From the NCBI GenBank assembly GCA_037127255.1, contig JBANSL010000014.1:66231646-66295645 (forward strand): a DNA stretch of 64,000 bases, written 5' to 3'. Every line of letters begins with the position of its first letter. The first letter of the stretch is position 1. Below, piece after piece: positions 1 to 10,996 of the stretch. The DNA comes from Persicaria tinctoria. Lineage: Eukaryota; Streptophyta; Magnoliopsida; Caryophyllales; Polygonaceae. The notes below the pieces were generated by a model. It did no database searches. It had not been told where the DNA came from and was given only the letters and a program-made list of their open reading frames with translations. Position numbers and translations under genes: made by a program.

Positions 1-2640
1 TGAGTAGGCCTCGTAAGTCTGTCTCACGTTTGGTAACGTTCCAAGTATTATTGTCGTTAATAAATCTGGCAACCGTCCAATCCAAAATTCCATCTGGAAG
101 CGATTGTAGAGACATGTTAAAGGTTTTGGAGTGGCCCAAATGTCAGTCCAGAACTGAGCAGTCTTTCCGTCACCGATTGACCAGCGAAGGCCAGATTTGA
201 AAAGATTGGTGATAGAGTTTAGTTTAGCCCAATGTCGTGAGGTATTACCCTTGTGTTGGTATCGAAGAAGTGGGACCCCTTTTCAATATTTGCCTGTTAT
301 TACTTTAACCCAGATGTTGTCTGGTTCTGCAATTAATTTCCACAATAATTTCATTTGTAAAGCTATATTCATCGTTTCGGCCTTATAAATGCCTAGACCC
401 CCGGCAAGGGTATCTGAGCATATCTTGTCCCAGCTAATCAAAGGTGTACTCTTTGCGTCTTTGTTCCAGAAAAATTGTCTATAGTTCTTGTCAAGCTCGT
501 GCAGGATCGACGAATGCAAAAGGAAAGCTTGCATAAGGAACAACGGTTGAGCTGAAAGGTTAGGTTTGATTAGGACTTTCCCGCCTTCAGCAGAAAGAGA
601 GGAAGCTTTCCACTTTGACAATTGTTGCTTCGTTTTGAGGATGATATCGGCAAACGTATCTTTGTTGACACGTCCATTGATTAATTTGACAGCCTAGATA
701 TTTTTCTGCATTATTTGACTGGGGGATACCTAGAGCATTTGTAATTGTTTGGATGGTTGTTGCTGAAGTGTTGGGGGAAACTTGAAAGCTGGACTTAAGG
801 AGATTTACCTTTTGTCCAGAAATCAGTCAGAAACGCTGGATTATGTTGGAGAACTCAAAACAAGTTGACTGGTTTGCTTTTCCGAAAAGCATGATATCGT
901 CAGCGAAGGCAAGGAAGGGAATCTTAACCCCTCCTCCCCCCAAAGTGAAACCTAAGTCTTTGGAGATGTTTGATCGTCGCTGTAAACTTCTTGCCAGTAC
1001 CTCCGTTGTGAGGATAAAGAGGAAGGGAGAAAGAGGGTCTCACTGCCTGAGACCTCTAGACGGGACGAAAAATGTAGATGGTTCGTCATTTATATGTACT
1101 GAGTACGAAACTATCTGTACACATTCCTTAATCCAGTGAACAAATTTTGAGTCGAAACCAAATTGTGTGAGCTTAGAGAAAAGGAAGGGCCATTCAATAT
1201 GGTCGTAAGCCTTTTCCATATCTAGCTTGACAGCCATATAGCCGGCCTTTGCTTTACTTAATTGAAACGAGTGAAAAATCTCGTGAGCAATGAGGATATT
1301 GTCTTGGATCAACCGACCTTTAGTAAATGCGCTTTGTAATGGGTGAATGAGTTTGTCGAAAACTGTCGACAGTCTAGTTGTTAAAATCTTGGAGATAATT
1401 TTGTAAACAGTAGAGCAGAGGCCGATTGGCCTAAAGTGACTGACAGTTTGAGGGTCGTCGTTTTTCCGGATAAGGGTAATGAACGTGTGATTAATTTATC
1501 GCAACATCTTACCACTTGAAAAGAAAGCTTTAACCGCTTTAATAATCGAAGGTCCGACAATATCCCAATAAGTTTGGTAGAAACCCGCTGGCATGCCGTC
1601 CGGGCCCGGAGCCTTATCAACACCAATCGAAAAGAGGGTAGTCTTAATTTTTGCGTTGGTGATGGGCGCAGTGAGCATCTGGTTCTGCTGATCAGAGATC
1701 TCCCGATCAATGACAAGCAGATCATCGTCACAGGGGATGTCATGGTTATAGGATCATTTAAATCTTTTTGAGAAGCTGCTGACAAATTCGTTTCTGATTA
1801 AGTTATGGTCTGACAGAATCAGACCCGATTCCGTTGTAAGGACTTTAACGATTTTTCTGCCACGCTTTGCTGAAGCTATACGATGAAAATAACTAGAATT
1901 TGTGTCATTTAATCTGATATGTTTAACCTTAGGACGTTGGCTTCAATACCGACGCTGAAAGTCAAGCATTCGTTCCCTCTTGTTAAGCAATCTCTTATGT
2001 CTGTCACTGAGCTCCTGGTTAGGGCTAACGAGTAAATTTTGTTGTAACTGCAACAGTTGTTCATCTGTCTCGAAGATTTGTTTATGAATATTGTTAAAAG
2101 TACGTTTATACCAACGCTTTGCCATGTCTTTTAGAAGGCTTGTTTTTTTTTTAACGAGTTTAAACATGAAGGAACCAGTAGGGTTAAGCCTCCAAGCCTG
2201 ACGCACCAGGTTTGTAAACTCAGGTAGTTTAGTTGTCCAAGCCAATTCAAAGCAGAAAGGTTTCTTGTTTATCTGTGTTGGGGACCGCAGAATGATAGAA
2301 ATTGGAGCATGGTCTGAGGTGGTGAATGGGTGGATTTTAAATCGAATACTGTCGAAGGCTGAAATGACTTCGTTCTGAGCTAATAAACGATCTAGCTTGG
2401 CGAAGCTATTGTTAGGCAAATCCAATTTTAATTTTTTCCAAGTATAGCTACCTCCATGACGTTCTTGTCAAGATAGTTTATGTGGATAAGTCTTGGGTTA
2501 ACTGAAATGAGTGTAATCTCACCCTCTGAAATAGGAAGGTCTTTCCATAGCAGACAGATACCCCCGGAGAAGCCTCTAGCAGGATCAAAAGCAATATTTA
2601 AAAACCCGCACTTCTACTAGATAGTTTATGGGGTCAAATC
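1..2640 (-). mobile_element. L1-type LINE remnant, cut by the window edge
   Basis: Reading the minus strand from about 2640 down to 1 gives a non-LTR retrotransposon in order: end of an APE endonuclease (GFSGGICLLWK near 2560; LDRLL and SDHAPI near 2300-2390), a linker, the reverse transcriptase start (KAPGPDGMPAGFY near 1600), the block with LDMEKAYDHIEW near 1230, and the C-terminal region (GGLGIYKAETMNIALQMKLLWKL near 340-420). The FADD catalytic region near 890 is still recognisable on this strand. The frames shift several times and a piece of the endonuclease is missing near 2430, so it is dead. The 3' end lies outside the window. The order of domains is that of plant L1 elements. Confidence 0.9.
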
Positions 2641-3540
2641 TTCCACTTCAAACATGTTGATGCGGAGTTTTTTCATTTGATTGTTTTCTACTTTTCTTTA
2701 TTTTTCTGTTGTTATGATGACAACCCCTGATTTTTCGCCTTCTTGATTTATAACTTATAAGACAATATTTTAAATTCTTAACTCCATAAAAAAAAATTAT
2801 ATAATTAAAGTCTTTTCAAAGAAAGGGGAAATTAATTTGCCTTATTAACAAGTGCAATTATGCACCAACGCAATAATGCTTAATATATACTAGTAAGTTA
2901 TTGCTTAAATGATAATTCGCTAACAATTAAAGCTTAAAATTAAGTCTTAAGTAAATTGAAGCTTTCCAACCATGCATATACCCATATTTTTTTTACAGTA
3001 GGCAGTAGGCAAGAAGTAGATTGACACAACGATTTTGCATTCATCAAAAAATGGCTTGGAAGACCCTAAATGGTCGCCAATCAAAAGAAAAAAAAAGAGA
3101 ATAAATAAGCTGACATTACAGATACATAAATTTATATTTAAAACAGATAAAAATTAGAGTCCTTACATCTTGAGATCTAGTTCGGCGAACCCTTGTATCT
3201 TGAGATCAGGTTCGGCAACTTAGACAACTTACATGCAAGCTGATGAAGAAGTTGGCTTTGACCAGAATCGGAGCTGGTGGGCGGTGGAAGTTGTTTAGTA
3301 ACGGTGCCGAGGGATTGAAATTTTGGATTGGGGTTTTGAATTTGTATCAAAGCTAAAAGGAGAGATTCAATTTGAATTTAAATTAGGATCAATCTTAAGT
3401 AAACGCAACACGAAGATGGAAAACAGAAAATATTCCTAATCCATCTACCGACTGCATCCACGGAGAAGGAGAAACAATTGCATGCAAGAGTTCGGGCCTA
3501 AAAAGAGGAGAGATTTAGTCCAAAATTTTCGAGTTTAGAG
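2641..3540. other. AT-rich spacer
   Basis: I see no gene here. The DNA is AT-rich, with several A/T runs and a short partial repeat of the phrase CTTGAGATC near 3170 and 3200. No splice-bounded exon or transposon end is recognisable. Confidence 0.5.
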
Positions 3541-4160
3541 GGTATAGAAAAACAAATAGTTTGTGTTGGGTTTAGGATTTGAAATTTTGGTTTTGGAAGT
3601 GTGTTCCTGAAATGTTTGGTAAGGACTGGGCAATGTTTGGTGAGGGCAAAGTTTTCATGGGCAGGCCACAACGATGGAGATCAAGCCGCACGGGGGGGGG
3701 GGGGGGGGGGGGGTATGGCTGAGGATGGCCGGGGATGAGCTTCGATTTAGAGCAACGGAGCCACCAACGCCGAGGAGCAATGACCCGAAGCAATAGAGCC
3801 ACCAGTGACGAGGAGTCTCCAGCACAGAGGAGTTGTAGGAAGCCAGCAAACTGCAGGACTCCGACGGACGGTGTATAGGCGGAGAAGAAAAGAGATAGAT
3901 GAATAGGAGGTACCAGCGGCCAAGGTGGTCGACGGAGGGAGATGGGTGCATGTGGGGCCGCTGCACAGACCACCAGATTGAAACTTCACCAGCGACAGCG
4001 GCGACTGGAGCAAGGGCAGCGGATGAGGATCCAAAAAGGTTGGGTTTTTAGGGGAGGTTTTCAGAGGGAGTTGGGGTTGTGGGTCGAGGCCGATCAAGAA
4101 GCCAGCCGAAGGTTGAGGCGGCTCACATAGTGGCGACGGCAGCTAGAGTTTTTTAGAGGA
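3541..4160. other. GC-rich block of unknown origin
   Basis: This stretch is much richer in G and C than its flanks and is open in several frames on both strands, none of which resembles a known protein. The conceptual peptides are low-complexity (Pro, Ser, Arg). It could be the leader of a decayed retrotransposon or the 5' end of a dead gene. I assign no product. Confidence 0.35.
3692..3713 (+). repeat. G22 homopolymer
   Basis: There is an uninterrupted run of 22 G residues. It could form a G-quadruplex, and its length may be affected by sequencing error. Confidence 0.9.
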
Positions 4161-5100
4161 AGGGAGAACTCTCTATTTTTAGATTCGTATCTTCTTTGTC
4201 CCTTTTCTCTCCAACCATATATACCTATATTACATTAAAACTACTAATATATTATATAGAACTTACATAATTTGGGTGTTTATATATTTAATTTCGGTTA
4301 AACTAATTAAAATAATCCAACTTTTGTAAGAATGTTAAAAAATTATTCTCACTTATCAACCGTAAGAAAAATAACCGGTCTTTTGGGAAAGGTTGTAACA
4401 AAGTATCCGACTAATTTGTTCAACCATAAATTGAGCAAAAACAATGACATGAAATTAGTCAAATGATATCATATATTCTCATTAAAACAAGTTAATATCA
4501 TCCAAAATTCATGAAAAACGTAATTTTATTGATTATAGCCATATTTATAGTCATAAGAAAGAATCGGGATATTTTTTCTTACCACCTCCCCAAAGTTTGA
4601 GATATTTTTCTTACCATTGAAAGACAGATATATATTTTTAACAAAGGTTAGATTATTTTAATTAGTTTTTTCTTTAGTTTCATGCGATATTTTTATCATA
4701 TAAGATTTTTTTTAATTATTGAGAGACTAGGGAATACGTATTATCATAGTATTTATTTTCTTTATTCTCTTTCATCCCCAATATACCCACATCATATATA
4801 TCTAAACTGGTTTAATATCTTAAAAATTACTTTTACACTTGTGCTGTGTAGAAAGTATCAACCTTCTCTTTTTGTGCAATAAAGCTACAATGGTGTGAAC
4901 AAACAACTACCATATATCAATGTGATCCGAATATATAGCTTTATCAATACTATATATAATACCGAAAGCGAACCATAAAAAGAAATATTCCAAACACTTG
5001 ACATTTTTAATATTCAAGATTTCAAGCTAGTGTTCATATTTCCATCTCATACTACACTGATGTGTACACTTTTCCAGAGCAGAAACATTACCCATAGGAA
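4161..5100. other. AT-rich spacer upstream of the CYSTM gene
   Basis: I see no coding sequence here. The stretch is very AT-rich and probably holds distal promoter sequence of the gene starting at 5248. No transposon ends were recognised. Confidence 0.5.
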
Positions 5101-5150
5101 GTGACATCTTTCACCTTTCGGAAAGGCGCGGTTTAGGGCTCCGATGGCGC

Positions 5151-5158
5151 TATAAATA
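5151..5158 (+). promoter_or_regulatory. TATA box of the CYSTM gene
   Basis: TATAAATA lies 97 bases upstream of the ATG at 5248 in a GC-rich context. A transcription start near 5180-5190 would give a 5' UTR of about 60 bases, which is usual for a small plant gene. Confidence 0.7.
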
Positions 5159-5247
5159 GACGTGTTTATCGCTCCTTAGAAAACGTATCTTGTTCAGTGC
5201 AGTGTCTTTGAGTTCACCAAAACTTGAGAGAATCAATATATCTTAAG

Positions 5248-5513
5248 ATGAACTCTAAGGAAACTCAGCAAAACCTTCCTCCACCAGGGTACCCGACAGA
5301 GAGCCCTCCTCCGGGGAAGAAGAAGGGGTTGTTCCGCACCAAGAAGAGGGGCGAGAAGGGCTTCATTGAAGGATGGTAAGTCTTGTACATCAATCACCAT
5401 CATACAAATTGTGAACAAATTAAGTAATTGTGATTTTGTGTATGTGAATTTTCGACAACTACTGCAGCCTCGCGGCTTTGTGTTGCTGTTGGATTTTTGA
5501 AGAGTGCTGCTGA
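5248..5513 (+). CDS. CYSTM-type cysteine-rich transmembrane module protein, two exons
   Basis: Two exons, 5248-5375 and 5468-5513, joined by a 92-base GT..AG intron, encode 57 residues. The N-terminal part is Pro/Gly/Gln-rich (NLPPPGYP near residues 9-16, then PPPGKKKG), followed by a basic linker. The end is the diagnostic Cys-rich segment CLAALCCCWIFEECC. This layout is that of the plant CYSTM family: small tail-anchored membrane peptides, many of which are stress-induced and can dimerise. The intron splits the first Cys codon (TG|C), a position typical of the family. A TATA box lies upstream. The reading frame is intact. Membrane location and stress role are inferred from the family. Confidence 0.9.
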
Positions 5514-8500
5514 TCAAAGAAGACGCCGTTCATATGGATAGAATTAATGATCGATGATATACAACTCCTACAGTGATCATATTATTGTCTTATGATCATC
5601 CCTAAATATATGATACATAATTATTGTTGTATGGCCAGTTTGCAGTTTATGTTGCAACACATATATATTGATTTCATGCTCACTATATCGTATTGGATTT
5701 GTAACTATTTTATTGCATGTCTTTGTAACGTGTAGCCCTAAGTGTTTTTTTTTTGTGTGTTTTTTTGGTTGTAATATGTGGCTTAATTTATTCGAAAAAC
5801 AAGTTCAATATTCAGAATGCAAAAAAACGAGAAAAAACACGCATATAATCACTTGTAAAATTTAAAAATAAAAACTACGTACTTTAATTCACTTTTTCAA
5901 CTTACCAAATTTACACCCAGTTTGGAAATGTTAAAGACTACATTCAAATCCCGAGGGTTGTTTCATACTTTCATTTTGGGCTCCTCCCTTGTTAGACAAG
6001 GAGAATGATAGAGCTTTTCGTAAAGCCTTTCTAAAGTCTTTATAATAGGGTGATGGACGGTTAGGATTGCTCAACATCTCCACCATATTTATAGCAATAT
6101 AGATTCGCATTAAAAAAATCATATAAACTTTTTTAAAAGTATTTGGGCATCTCGAGATGTAAGACTGTAACTCGTAAGGCACGTACTTGTGAATCTTGAG
6201 TCACAGCCTTACGCCTCAAGCTAGAGTCACTTCCCTGCATCTAGAGGTACAAATATTTTTTTTAAAATGCATAAAGAAAAAGAAAAAGAATTTATAGTAC
6301 CAATAGTAAAAAAAAAATATTGGTATATTTAACACTTGTGGTTATAATATTCCCCCAACTTTTGCAATTCCTGTCAAGAGTCATTTTTATGATATTTAGA
6401 AGTAAAAGAGTATTTGAACAAATAATTTGGGTTAAATTAGGTAACTATCCCATTTTTAATTTTTGTTTTAGTAAATATACTTTTGAAGATTTTGTTTTGT
6501 TAATGACAGATTTGCCCATAATTTGATTGTAACAATAAAATAAATATCCAAATCCCTAATTAATTCTCATTCCATTGACATTTCTTCAATTAATTGACGC
6601 TCCTCTTCTAAGGAAGGTTCGTAGACGCACCTCCATTCAAGCACAGGTATTGCTTGTGAAGATATTGAAGGTTGGTTTTGTGTTATTTATTCAAGTGATT
6701 GCTACTATGACTTCCATGATTACAAATAATTTGAAAACTTGCCAAATTTGTCTTTAATGAATCGGTTATGAGGTCAACCAAGGTTGATGAATTGCTTGTG
6801 ATTTATGTCATGATTCACAATTAGATGCAACGCTTCCTTCAACTAGGAATCATTCTATGATTTCATTTAAGAACAGATTCACAATAATCGCTTATTATGA
6901 TTTGATGAAGCGCTTATTTGGTTACAATAATTTTAGGCTACAATAATCGCTAGCTACTGTTACAATAATCGATTCATTTAGGTGATTTCTTGTAACTCAA
7001 CTCCACAATTCAATTACGAATATGGTAATAGGTACAAGACTCCGCTCATTACAGGAATTCACTCGGTACACGAAATCTTGTATTACATGAGTTTGATTAC
7101 GCAAGGTTGATTGATGATTAACAATACAGGAACGTGGTTAGAATCTTGTATTACATGAACGCTATTGTAATATAAGAATAATTTTGTACTAGAGGAATGT
7201 TATTGTAACACAAGAATGAGATTATATTACATAATTTTGTAATAAGAATGCTATTCTATTACATAAATAATATTGTAATATAAGAATGATATTGTCTTAC
7301 AAGAATCAACCACATACATGAATTAGAGTTTGTAAAATACAACCGTCTATAAACAATTCTAAGCAAATAATTAGAAGATTCAAGAGTAACTTAAAACCCA
7401 CATCAATTCCACGTTGAGAAAAATATCTTTATCTACCAAACCTTCTACAATAATTTAACCGTTTACTTTTTAAAATGATAGAATTTGTTTTTAAAAAAAA
7501 TTGTTTTTACTTTTTAAAATGATAAAATTTGATTGTAAGGGTATAAAGGTAATCTCCATCTAAAAAAAGTACAATTACTTAAAAGAAAACTCAAGGAGTA
7601 TAGATAGTAAAAAAAAACTTAAAAAGGGTATATTCCACCCAATTTTCTCAATAATAATTTATCTAGTTGGTAAAACTGTAGAAGCTGATGAATATTATTC
7701 AAATCTCTACTAAAAAATACTTTTTTTTTTCTTTTTCATGTCACGTACCCTACCGAACGGTCGAGTTTTCATCACTCTTAACATGACCAAACAATACACT
7801 AGGCAAGAAGAGAATACACAGAGGGCCTATCTTTAACTTGATTAGTCTAGTGATCAACGTTTACTCCGACGACAAATAACTAGCCAGGTAGTCAGTATAT
7901 GAGCAATCCGAATTGTATCATGATCATTAATTTACCCGCGTTCACAAACACAACAGTGATCTTACTATGATGGTAAATGTGTGGTTTTTGTCACAAGTTG
8001 ATCCTCAATGATATATCAATTGTCACCGACCTAAAAGTTCACAATGAAAGAAAGCAATGATAGACATCATAGAGTAGCTACCAATCATGATTTCATGCTT
8101 GAAAAAATTGTGAATGTGAGACCAATTCAAAGCATCATAAAAAGAAGGGTACCAAACTTATATGGACCTACAACCAACCTTTTTAAAACATACCTCACTC
8201 TCTGAGTCTCTTCCCATGGAAAGCTGTCAAGCAATGAACATTAAGCAGCATATATCACAATTCATAGAAATCAAAAGGGTGAGACAACCTGCAGGGATAT
8301 ATGGGTCCTCCCTCCAATTCCTTATGTCTCAACACCAAATTCATTCATTCATTCATATACCTACTGAACATCAACACATCAACTGGATCACTAGCTAGCT
8401 AGTTCTTAATCACCGACAGACAGCGCGCATGACTAAACATATATTCATACCAAAAACATCCATATTCGAAGCGCAAGTCCAATAATTGAATTGCAGTACC

Positions 8501-9240
8501 TTCATAGACTTTATGTCAGGGTAAAGAAAACAACTGTATGTGTTACTGTTTTGTGTATCTGTCACAAAATTATATGATTCAAGATGTACTCAAGAGGATG
8601 ACTTTATTATAAAGCTTGAGGATTAGCCCTCAACATATCACATGAGGGTATTCTAAATTAAAGCTTTATTCTTATTCCATCTACACCTTCAACCTTAAGA
8701 TACATTGTCTTTTCCTATGAGGAAAATAGGTGTAATTGTGTAAGCTCAAAGCATCATTGGCACAAGTCAAGTTAATTATAACTAGTCTAAGTGAAGTTTG
8801 CCATGGATATATTGATGGAATTATATGATGAAATACCATATTAATTATAAAGGTCTTATAAGAGCAAGTATTATTAGAGTTGTTGCAATTTTCTATACCA
8901 TATGGTACTCATGAGTCTCATGCCTATAAGTTCTGATTCTTCTGAACCCCAAGGTAGGCTCAAAATCAGTAGCCACATGATATTTATGGATTTTTCCGAA
9001 CAACAATAAAAAGAGAGTAATGGAAGGTCCATCAAGATTGACTGATTTCAAAACATAGTTATGTTTTCTCAATATAGTTTTAATTTTATTATATTTAAAT
9101 AATAAGTTAATAATTTATTTGTATTATTTTTGGGTTAAAATCTAATAGTCTGTATTATTTTCGATGATAGCTAGCCAAAGTTTATATTTTGTTTTAATCT
9201 TTTATCAAATAATTTGAATATCACTTATTTATTTTTAAAG
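5514..9240. other. Long AT-rich intergenic region
   Basis: I find no convincing gene in this stretch of about 3.7 kb. It contains a short motif block at 6185-6255 (TTGAGTCACAG type, also seen near 41290 and 44480), a degenerate repeat zone at 7140-7310, and long A/T runs. Short open frames such as 8162-8398 show no family resemblance. Confidence 0.5.
7140..7310 (+). repeat. Degenerate short tandem repeats
   Basis: The phrases ATTGTAATATAAGAAT and ATTACATAA recur with variation about every 25-45 bases. It looks like a decayed minisatellite or MITE interior. Confidence 0.45.
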
Positions 9241-9244
9241 TTTT

Positions 9245-9445
9245 TAAAAAAATATTTTGATGGGTTAAGAAGGTCGCGGGTTCGACCCTTGGCTCTGCCT
9301 CTCTTCTTGGGTGAAAATTTTAGGTTTACATTAACTTGCTCCCTACCAGTGGGTCTAGCCGGTCGGCGCAATCTGGTTTACTTGTTATGTCTGACGTGTT
9401 CGGGGTTTACAACCGAAGGTGGTTTCCTCGTCATTAAAAAATAAA
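9245..9445 (+). mobile_element. tRNA-derived SINE-like sequence, 5' incomplete
   Basis: A pol III box-B-like motif (GGTTCGACCC, near 9278) is followed by a body of about 150 bases and an A-rich tail (ATTAAAAAATAAAAAATA near 9434). That is SINE architecture. I do not see a clear box A, so it is probably truncated. It could instead be a LINE 3' tail fragment. Confidence 0.45.
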
Positions 9446-9559
9446 AAATAACAACAATCCCAATCTAATTTTTTAAAGCTTTTATGAAATAATTTGACCA
9501 TCAATTACTTATTTAAAAAAAAAATTAAAAAAGAAAGCAAAATATGTTTCGAGTCCGAC

Positions 9560-10240
9560 GTCAGTTACAGTTAGAGCTGGCAAAATCTGACCCGATCCGA
9601 TTCACCCGAACTTAGATCCGGCCGAAACCCGAAACTCATCTTTATAATTACTTTAATTGTCTTATTTTTAATCATTCAAATTTCGGGTATACAAAGTAGC
9701 CCTAAATCATAGAGATCGATGTTCAAAAAATATGTTTGAAGCCTGTTAGATAACCGCTTGATCATCTCGAACCGAAGTCGGTTGAGAACGATCATCCATG
9801 GCCCATGGTTGGCCCCGAATGAGGCCATCTATGGACTGCCAATAACACACTCCGACCATCAACCAGGCTTGGTTACCTGACTCTTTAGAGCTTAAAGAGG
9901 CAGAGATACAACCTATAGGAAAGATCCTGTGCAAGTAAGGTCGTATACCTTCTTTCCTTCCATAACATTATAAACTGTTAGTTTAGTTATTAAAAATATC
10001 AATGTGGGAAACTCAAATTAGATTGCTAATTGAGACTCCGTTGGTAGTGTTCGATGTATACATGTTACTTAATTGATTGCAACTGAGACCAATGTAGTGA
10101 TCATGTTAAACCAGGTTGCAATCTCCCCATAGAGATCCGGCCTTGGTGACCATGTTCATACCCTAAATGTGGCTATAAAGATTCATCCACCGAAGGCTGC
10201 AAGCAAACGTACTCTTTGATGCTAGGAATTGACAGCTTAA
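9560..10240 (+). repeat. Duplicated segment, uninterrupted copy
   Basis: This segment is closely similar to 18450-18586 joined to 23600-23940 and 24165-24190. Shared landmarks include the quasi-palindrome GATCATCTCGAACCGAAGTC, a segment around GGACTGCCAAT, then AGAGCTTAAAGAG, and finally ATTCATCCACCG. Here the two halves are continuous, whereas in the other copy about 5 kb separates them. A third partial copy lies near 16640-16745. The outer part has CCGAACCC-type sequence, as in some plant hAT-like MITEs, so the segment may itself be a transposon remnant. Confidence 0.8.
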
Positions 10241-10468
10241 TTAGGATTGCATCTACATATAGTCTAAACTTTTGGTATCCACAAGGATTAATATGTTGCT
10301 TTATATACCAACATCTATGTCCATTCCTAATATCAGTACTGATATATATCTATACCGGTTGAGTATTCTTCATAATATATCATAGGTACCTAATGGATCT
10401 TGATCACACCAAAACGCCATTGATGCATTGAATCATACAGAGGAGGTGTTTATATTTCTATTTTCAAG

Positions 10469-10715
10469 TGTTAAATGAATACGGTTATAACCAATTTGGT
10501 AAACGGGTATTCTAGAATATGTAGCTTGGAGAATAAGTTTACATTTACAATGGGTAGTATAAATAGCCTTAGTTTACATTTTTCAGAATGATTACAATGT
10601 ATTCAGCTTGCTCTCTTTACAATTCAATAAAACAGTAGCTGGAAGCTTCAGCTTGAGCTTCTTCTTCATCATCTTCAATCTGTTCTCGAGCTCTTCTCTT
10701 CACTCAGATCTGTCA
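10469..10715 (+). repeat. Copia 5' LTR
   Basis: The LTR runs from TGTTAAATG to TCTGTCA. A TATA box (TATAAATA) lies at 10558-10565. The other LTR has TATAAACA at the matching place. Confidence 0.93.
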
Positions 10716-10718
10716 ATA

Positions 10719-10729
10719 TGGTATCAGAG
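10719..10729 (+). promoter_or_regulatory. Primer-binding site, initiator tRNA-Met
   Basis: TGGTATCAGAG lies 3 bases after the 5' LTR. It is complementary to the 3' end of plant initiator tRNA-Met, which primes minus-strand synthesis in most plant Copia elements. Confidence 0.9.
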
Positions 10730-10786
10730 TAGGACGTTCGCGCGCTCTAGATCTGTGTTGAATATGCTCTCGCTCTCTCAGGTGTC

Positions 10787-10996
10787 ATGGCAGATCGCTC
10801 TCCTCCACATTCACCTGGATCTGGATCTGTTTCATCTGATCGGCGTCGAGGAACTCAGATCACTATGACTGATCTCCAGAATCCTCTATTCATTCATCCA
10901 TCCGACAATTCTGGTATGAATCTCTGTGCTATTCATTTCATATTGAGCTTGACTATGAGTTTTGTGTTGTCCAGGACCAAGCAAGGACGGGGATGA
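10787..10996 (+). pseudogene. Copia gag N-terminus, truncated
   Basis: The frame opens with MADRSPPHSPGSG and reaches the typical Copia gag start (NPLFIHPSDNSGMNL, near residues 30-44). The rest of gag is absent. The sequence passes through a deletion junction near 10920-10950 into the end of protease, which is in another frame. Confidence 0.75.

Noticed and set aside
3572..4130. Several overlapping open frames on both strands as candidate genes
   Set aside because: They are low-complexity Pro/Ser/Arg translations of GC-rich DNA, open in several frames at once, without domains or splice context.
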